Below, one piece after another: positions 59,570 to 64,000 of a stretch of DNA of 64,000 bases. The stretch covers positions 1 through 64,000 of the forward strand of contig NZ_LYMK01000034.1 in the NCBI RefSeq assembly GCF_002157355.1. Direction: 5' to 3'. How positions within the stretch are numbered: position 1 is the stretch's first letter; each line of letters starts with the position of its first letter. This DNA comes from Variovorax sp. JS1663 (GTDB taxonomy: Bacteria > Pseudomonadota > Gammaproteobacteria > Burkholderiales > Burkholderiaceae_C). The translations under genes and the position numbers were made by a program. The notes below the pieces were generated by a model. It ran no database searches. It was not told where the DNA came from and saw only the letters and a program-made list of their open reading frames with translations.

Positions 59570-61081
59570 ATGGACTCCCCGCCGCTCTACCGCCAGCTGG
59601 CCGCGCACTACGTCGACGCGATCCGCGCCGGCTCGCTCAAGCCCGACGACAAGCTGCCCTCGCTGCGCCACCTGATGCGGCAGCACGGCATCAGCCTCTC
59701 GACCGCGCTGCAGCTGTGCCGCTCGATGGAGAGCGAAGGCTGGGTCGAGGCGCGCGAGCGCTCGGGCTATTTCGTGCGGCGCCCGAGGCGGCTGGCGATG
59801 GCGCCCATGGACGAGCCCGCGGCCGACCGGGCGCCCGATCCCGCCCAGTTCGTGGGCATCCATGCCAAGGTGTCGGACTTCGTGGCCCGCCGCCGGCGGG
59901 TGCCGCAGAAGCTCGACCTCTCCATCGCGCGCGGCGCCCCCGAGCTGTATCCCACCGAGGCGCTGCGCAATGCGCTGACGCGCGTTCTGCGCCAGCGCCC
60001 CGGGATGCTGGCGGTCGCCGCGCCGCTGAAGGGCCACCCCGCGTTCCGCCAGGTGCTCGCGCAGCGCAGCCTGCGGGTGGGCATGACGATCTCGCCGGAC
60101 GACATCCTCGCCACCAACGGCTGCATCGAGGCGTTGAACCTCGCGCTGCGCGCGGTGGCCCAGCCCGGCGACACGGTGGCGGTGGAGTCACCCACCTTCT
60201 ACGGCCTGCTGCAGGTGCTCGAGAGCCTGGGCATGCGGGCGCTGGAGATCCCGACCAGCCCGCAGACCGGCATCTCGATCGAGGCCCTGGAGCTCGCGAT
60301 CCGCACCTACGACAACATCAAGGCGGTGCTGGTGGTGCCGCACCTGCAGAACCCGCTGGGCAGCGTGATGCCCGACAGCCACAAGGCGCGGCTGGCGCAG
60401 CTGTGCGAGCAGCACGCCATCCCGCTGATCGAGGACGACACCTACAGCGAGCTGGTCGACGCGCCGGTGCCGCCGCGCGCGCTCAAGTCCTTCGACACCA
60501 GCGGCAACGTGATCCACTGCGCCTCGCTGCACAAGATCCTTGCGCCCGGCCTGCGGCTGGGCTGGATCACGGCGGGGCGCTGGCAGGCGCGCGTGGAAAT
60601 GCTGAAGTTCGCGCAGACGCGCAACAACGAGGAGCTCTCGCAGGCAGGGGCCGGCCAGTTCATGGCGACCGGTGCCTACGACCGCCACCTGCGACACCTG
60701 CGCCAGTGCCTGAAAGCGCAGCGCGAGCGGACCGCCGACGCCATCGCCGGCTGCTTTCCGGCCGGCACGCGGATCAACCTGCCGCCCGGAGGACTGCAGC
60801 TATGGGTCGAGCTGCCGGAACGCCTGTCCTCGGCGCGGGTCTTCGAGGCGGCACTGGAGGAGCAGATCGTGGTGGCGCCGGGCACGCTGTTCTCCAACTC
60901 CTCTCGCTTCGACCACTACATGCGCATCAACTGCGGCTGGCCCTACGGCGAGGCGATCGACGCCGCGCTGCGCAGGCTGGGCGAGATCGTGGCGGAAGCG
61001 ATCAGTCCAGCAGGGCCAGGGCCGCGTAGTCCCCTACCCGCTCGCCCAGCCCCGCCGGTACCAGCACCGCATCACGCGTGA
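59570..61081 (+). CDS. MocR-type regulator (GntR wHTH fused to PLP aminotransferase-like domain)
   Basis: 503 aa. GntR-type winged HTH at 1–75 (PLYRQLAAHYVDAIRAGSLK, LPSLRHLMRQHGISLSTALQ), a linker, then a class I aminotransferase-like domain with TNGCIEALNLALRAV, SPTFYGLLQVLE, LIEDDTYSEL and the PLP lysine in SLHKILAPGLRLGWI. Such proteins regulate vitamin B6, GABA or amino-acid genes. Start ATG 59570 is 10 nt after AGGAG. The Pro-rich C-terminal 26 residues lie over the end of the convergent ROK kinase gene (80-bp overlap). Confidence 0.9.
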   Translation: MDSPPLYRQLAAHYVDAIRAGSLKPDDKLPSLRHLMRQHGISLSTALQLCRSMESEGWVEARERSGYFVRRPRRLAMAPMDEPAADRAPDPAQFVGIHAKVSDFVARRRRVPQKLDLSIARGAPELYPTEALRNALTRVLRQRPGMLAVAAPLKGHPAFRQVLAQRSLRVGMTISPDDILATNGCIEALNLALRAVAQPGDTVAVESPTFYGLLQVLESLGMRALEIPTSPQTGISIEALELAIRTYDNIKAVLVVPHLQNPLGSVMPDSHKARLAQLCEQHAIPLIEDDTYSELVDAPVPPRALKSFDTSGNVIHCASLHKILAPGLRLGWITAGRWQARVEMLKFAQTRNNEELSQAGAGQFMATGAYDRHLRHLRQCLKAQRERTADAIAGCFPAGTRINLPPGGLQLWVELPERLSSARVFEAALEEQIVVAPGTLFSNSSRFDHYMRINCGWPYGEAIDAALRRLGEIVAEAISPAGPGPRSPLPARPAPPVPAPHHA

Positions 61082-61928
61082 GTGCCGCCAGCTTGCCGTC
61101 GATCTCGGCGGCCAGCCGGGGCAGCAGGAAATCGCGGTTGTGCCAGAACACGCTGCCGCCCAGGCTGATGCGCTCCAGGTCCAGCGTGGCGATCAGGTTG
61201 TAGAGCATGCGGCCCATCACCCGGCACAGCGCCTCGGTGGTGGCCAGCGCCTGCGGCTCGCCGGCCGCCGCGGCGGCGAACAGGTCGGGCGCCGGCTGGC
61301 CGAAGCGGCGCGCGATCGAGTTGCCGGCGACCAGTGCCTCGACGTCGCCCCGGTTGCCGCAGCCGCACAGCGCGTTGCCGTCGTCGTCCGACACGAAGCT
61401 GTGGCCGGCATGGCCCGCATTGCCGTTCTTGCCATGCAGCACGCGGCCGTCCACGCACAGGCCCACGCCCACGCCCGTGCTCCAGGTGACGTAGGCGCAG
61501 TGGTCGGTGCCCTGCAGCGCGCCCCAGCGGCGCTCGGCCTCCAGCGCGGCCACCGCGTCGTTCTCCACCCGCACATGGCTGAAGCGCTGCTTCAGCGGCG
61601 CCTCCAGCACGGCGGTCATCCAGTTGTTGGGCAGGCCGCGCGCGGGGCCGGCGATGCCGCCGCAGATGTTGGGCGTGGCCAGCTCGAACAGGCCGTCGCG
61701 CAGCACGAAGGGGCCGGCCGAGGACACGCCCACGCGGTCGACCGAGGCTGCATCGATGCCCTGCTCGGCGCAGATCTGGTAGATGAGCCGCAGGATCTGC
61801 TGCGCCACTGCGTCGTTGTCGCCGGTCTTGGCGGTCGGTTCGCTCCTGCGGCCGATCAGGGGCGAGGTGCTGTCGGCCGACAGGCTCACCGCCACCTTGG
61901 TGCCGCCGATGTCGACACAAGCTCTCAT
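61002..61928 (-). CDS. ROK-family sugar kinase
   Basis: 308 aa from ATG 61928. ATP motif CVDIGGTKVAVSLS; catalytic region VENDAVAALEAERRWG; the ROK zinc motif GHAGHSFVSDDDGNALCGCGNRGD has His and Cys ligands though one Cys of the usual CxCGxxGC set is replaced (CGCGNRGD). Probable N-acetylglucosamine, glucose or fructose kinase in the cytosol. Starts a few bases after the DUF2905 stop, so the two are co-transcribed. Confidence 0.85.
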   Translation of the reverse strand: MRACVDIGGTKVAVSLSADSTSPLIGRRSEPTAKTGDNDAVAQQILRLIYQICAEQGIDAASVDRVGVSSAGPFVLRDGLFELATPNICGGIAGPARGLPNNWMTAVLEAPLKQRFSHVRVENDAVAALEAERRWGALQGTDHCAYVTWSTGVGVGLCVDGRVLHGKNGNAGHAGHSFVSDDDGNALCGCGNRGDVEALVAGNSIARRFGQPAPDLFAAAAAGEPQALATTEALCRVMGRMLYNLIATLDLERISLGGSVFWHNRDFLLPRLAAEIDGKLAALTRDAVLVPAGLGERVGDYAALALLD

Positions 61929-61932
61929 GGGT

Positions 61933-62127
61933 TCAGATCCACCTTGCAATCAGGGCGGCGATCAGGCTGAGCACGACGGTGCTGCCGATCGGCAGTTGCC
62001 ACTCGCGCCCGAAGGCGCGGAACTCGAAGTCGCCGGGCAGGCGCCCGAAGCCGAAGCGCCGCAGCCACTGCGTCAGCCCGCTCATGAGCAGGAGCGCGAG
62101 GACGACGACGATCAGCCAGCGAATCAT
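61933..62127 (-). CDS. DUF2905 small membrane protein
   Basis: 64 aa with two hydrophobic segments (WLIVVVLALLLMSGLT and TVVLSLIAALIARWI) around a conserved core QWLRRFGFGRLPGDFEF. The family is of unknown function. Four bases lie between its stop and the ROK kinase start. Confidence 0.85.
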   Translation of the reverse strand: MIRWLIVVVLALLLMSGLTQWLRRFGFGRLPGDFEFRAFGREWQLPIGSTVVLSLIAALIARWI

Positions 62128-62196
62128 GCAGGGAGTCTATTGCAGTGTTTCACCGCGCTCGCCGGCATGGGCATCCCGCCTTTCGCGCCCACCAGG

Positions 62197-63711
62197 TCAA
62201 TCCCTCGGGAAGGTAAAGGAAAAGATCGTTCCATCGGCTCGCGACGAGCTCACACGCACGTCGCCGCCATGTGCACGTGCGATGGCGCGCACGATGAAGA
62301 GGCCCAGCCCCACGCTGCGCGCGCTGCTCCCGCCGGGATCCCCTCGCACCATCGGCTCGAAGAGCGAGGCCTGCACCTCCGGTGCGATCGGTTCGCCCCA
62401 GTTGTGCACCGAGAGAACGACCGTATCCTCTCGAAGCACCGACGTCAGGGTCACGGCGCTCTCGGGCTTGCCGTACGCCATGGCGTTGCCCATCAGGTTC
62501 CCGAGCAACTGGGCCACGCGGTCCGCGTCCGCCATGCATTCGCCTGCGCCGTGTGTACGGTGAACGATCTGCCGGTCGGGAAACGACAGCGCGAGTTCGT
62601 CCACGATCCTTGCGACCAGGGCATGCGGATCCAGGCGCACGCGCGTCACGGCCAATCCACGCCCCAGGCGTGCAAGCGTGAAGTCGAGCAGCTCCTCGAT
62701 GAGGCGCTGCGCACGCTGAGCCGAACTGTTGACGTGGCCCAGCACCCGAAGCTTGTTCTCCGCCGTTTCTCCGTGGCCAAGCAGGCGGGCGCCCATGAGG
62801 ATCGCGGACAGTGGATTTCTCAGGTCATGACTGACGATGCCGACCATCTGCTCCGCGAAAAGCGCCCTGTCACGGGCCTGCGCTCGCTCGCGCGTCGATT
62901 CCGTGATGTCGCTCAGTACGCCGACGAAATAGGCCAAGGTGCCGTCGTCGTTGAAGAACCCTTGCCCGATGGAAGCCACTGTCCGCTCGACACCGTCGGC
63001 GCCTCGCAGCCGGTATGTGCAGTTGTAGCCCTCCTCGGTCCGGGCCCGCGCGCTTTCCATGGCTTGTCGCTCGCCTTCCCGGTCGTCGGGCGCAATGGCC
63101 TCGGCGTAGAGCGCGCCGCTCACGGGTTGCGGCGCCCCGTATCCGAGCAGACGCGCCACGTCGTCTTCGTACCGGCGCGTCCCGGTCGCGGCATCCACGT
63201 CCCACAGAAAGAGATTGCCGAGCCTCAGGGCCTGCCTCAGCCGAGCCTGCGTCACCTTCAGCGCGGCCTGCACTGCGCGCTCCTTCACCACCAGTTCGTC
63301 GGCGCGCTTGCGAGCCGCGAGCAGTTCCCGTTCGTACTTGTTGCGCTCCTCGGCCACCACCATCGAGATCTCGTCGTAGCAGGCGTGCGCCTTCGTGCGC
63401 CGAATGGCGTTGAGCATCATCGGCATGGTGTGGCCGTCCTTGTGGCACACGTCGAGCTTCACCTCCGACAGGGAGCCCTGCATGGCCAGCGTCGGGAGCC
63501 AATGGGTCTGATGGAAGATCCGGCCGCCCATCGTGAAGAGGTCCTGGAGCCGCTTCCTGCCGACGAGCTCTGCGCGTTCCATCCCGAGCCAGGCGCAGAA
63601 GGTCCGGTTGACCTTCAGAATCGTGCCGGTGACCGTGGTGACGAGCAGGCCCGTCGGAAACTCATCGAAAAGCTGCTCGGCGTCCGGCAGTTCGGGAATG
63701 TGCTCGGCCAT
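62197..63711 (-). CDS. Sensor histidine kinase with two PAS-type domains
   Basis: 504 aa, cytosolic. First PAS at 10–125 (FPTGLLVTTVTGTILKVNRT), a short coiled coil (125–160), second PAS at 160–270 (GNLFLWDVDAATGTRRYEDD, FVGVLSDITE), HisKA with His295 in IVSHDLRNPLSAI, and HATPase with NLMGNAMAYG and VGLGLFIVRAIARAHGG. Its ATG directly follows the stop of the RsbQ-like hydrolase (TGAATG), so the pair is one operon. In Bacillus, RsbQ works with the PAS domain of RsbP; here a kinase replaces the phosphatase. Confidence 0.9.
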   Translation of the reverse strand: MAEHIPELPDAEQLFDEFPTGLLVTTVTGTILKVNRTFCAWLGMERAELVGRKRLQDLFTMGGRIFHQTHWLPTLAMQGSLSEVKLDVCHKDGHTMPMMLNAIRRTKAHACYDEISMVVAEERNKYERELLAARKRADELVVKERAVQAALKVTQARLRQALRLGNLFLWDVDAATGTRRYEDDVARLLGYGAPQPVSGALYAEAIAPDDREGERQAMESARARTEEGYNCTYRLRGADGVERTVASIGQGFFNDDGTLAYFVGVLSDITESTRERAQARDRALFAEQMVGIVSHDLRNPLSAILMGARLLGHGETAENKLRVLGHVNSSAQRAQRLIEELLDFTLARLGRGLAVTRVRLDPHALVARIVDELALSFPDRQIVHRTHGAGECMADADRVAQLLGNLMGNAMAYGKPESAVTLTSVLREDTVVLSVHNWGEPIAPEVQASLFEPMVRGDPGGSSARSVGLGLFIVRAIARAHGGDVRVSSSRADGTIFSFTFPRD

Positions 63712-64000
63712 TCATCGGAATGATAGGGTCGCGAGGAATTCATCCATGGCGTCGGCGCTTGCGCACGGCGCACTGAGGTGCGGGCAGTGGCCAACGTTCT
63801 CCACGATGCGAAGCATGGCGTTTGGAAGATGGCTGTGCATGTACTCGCCGACAGCGACCGGTGCGATGAGGTCGTCGCTGGACTGGACGATGAGGGTGGG
63901 CGCGGTGAGCTTCGGCAGGTCGGCCCTGTTGTCCGACAGGAAGGTGACGCGGGCGAACTGCTTGGCGACGTCGGGGTCCGTGCGGCAGAAGCTGTTCGTG
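63712..64000 (-). CDS. RsbQ-like alpha/beta hydrolase (5' end outside window)
   Basis: The C-terminal 95 residues are visible: NSFCRTDPDVAKQFARVTFL, SDNRADLPKLTAPTLIVQSS, then DDLIAP with the catalytic Asp, YMHSHLPNAMLRIVENVGHC and PH with the catalytic His. The pattern SFCxTDP, SDNRxDL, DDxIAP, YMHxHLP and GHCPHxS is that of Bacillus RsbQ and its KAI2/DAD2-like relatives. It probably binds or hydrolyses a small ligand and signals to the PAS domain of the adjoining kinase. Confidence 0.85.
   Translation of the reverse strand, partial: TNSFCRTDPDVAKQFARVTFLSDNRADLPKLTAPTLIVQSSDDLIAPVAVGEYMHSHLPNAMLRIVENVGHCPHLSAPCASADAMDEFLATLSFR

Overview
The window is high-GC DNA (roughly two-thirds G+C in most genes) with dense gene packing, many ATGA start/stop overlaps, and gene families typical of Betaproteobacteria. 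These include a glmS–lrp–glmU neighbourhood, a DUF2917 gene divergent from a LysR gene, and an Slt–MgtC–GST–cca run. A member of Burkholderiales, most like Comamonadaceae (Variovorax-type), is the best guess. This is inferred from gene content, not from a database match. No rRNA, tRNA, IS element or CRISPR array was recognised.

Layout. (1) Bases 1–11655, minus strand: one uninterrupted reading frame of at least 3885 codons whose 3' end lies outside the window. It encodes a giant RTX-type protein with an unusual N-terminal half: a clan-CD-like cysteine peptidase signature, ankyrin-like repeats, a left-handed beta-helix, a long helical and partly hydrophobic middle, then RTX nonapeptides and eleven 81-residue repeats. 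(2) 12.3–21.8 kb: a GST, then an aromatic-catabolism cluster on both strands. It holds a WrbA-type quinone reductase, a PcpA/LinE-like ring-cleavage dioxygenase, a nitroreductase, a LysR regulator, a maleylacetate reductase, an amidase, a periplasmic cupin, a LinD/PcpC-like GST and a tryptophan-dioxygenase-superfamily protein. The set resembles the lower pathway for (halo)hydroquinone degradation with extra enzymes. (3) 21.8–30.7 kb: a DUF2383 protein, a fatty-acid desaturase, two tandem orphan histidine kinases, and an overlapping esterase–glycosyltransferase–debranching-enzyme operon. (4) 30.9–35.9 kb: a decaying, gene-poor zone with a cytochrome c, a YoaK-family membrane protein, and three broken genes (thiolase, DUF6544-like, nitroreductase-like). 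(5) 35.9–51.1 kb: housekeeping and envelope genes (glmS, lrp, glmU, glycosyltransferase, flippase, Crp/Fnr and BLUF photoreceptor, LysR/DUF2917, formyl-THF cyclo-ligase, slt, mgtC-like, GST, cca). (6) 51.2–54.8 kb: a visibly AT-richer block encoding a complete alpha-hydroxyketone quorum-sensing system (lqsA–lqsS–lqsR). (7) 54.9–64.0 kb: otsB–GH15–otsA trehalose genes, a MocR-type regulator, a ROK kinase, DUF2905, and an RsbQ-like hydrolase paired with a PAS histidine kinase.

How the parts work together. The catabolic cluster would reduce quinones to hydroquinones (WrbA), dehalogenate them (LinD-like GST), cleave the ring (PcpA/LinE-like) and reduce maleylacetate to 3-oxoadipate. A shared 14-bp motif in two intergenic regions suggests common LysR control. 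Perfect or near-perfect palindromes between glmS and lrp suggest that this Lrp protein regulates itself and amino-sugar synthesis. The lqs block would make and sense an alpha-hydroxyketone signal, but its output genes cannot be told from the window.
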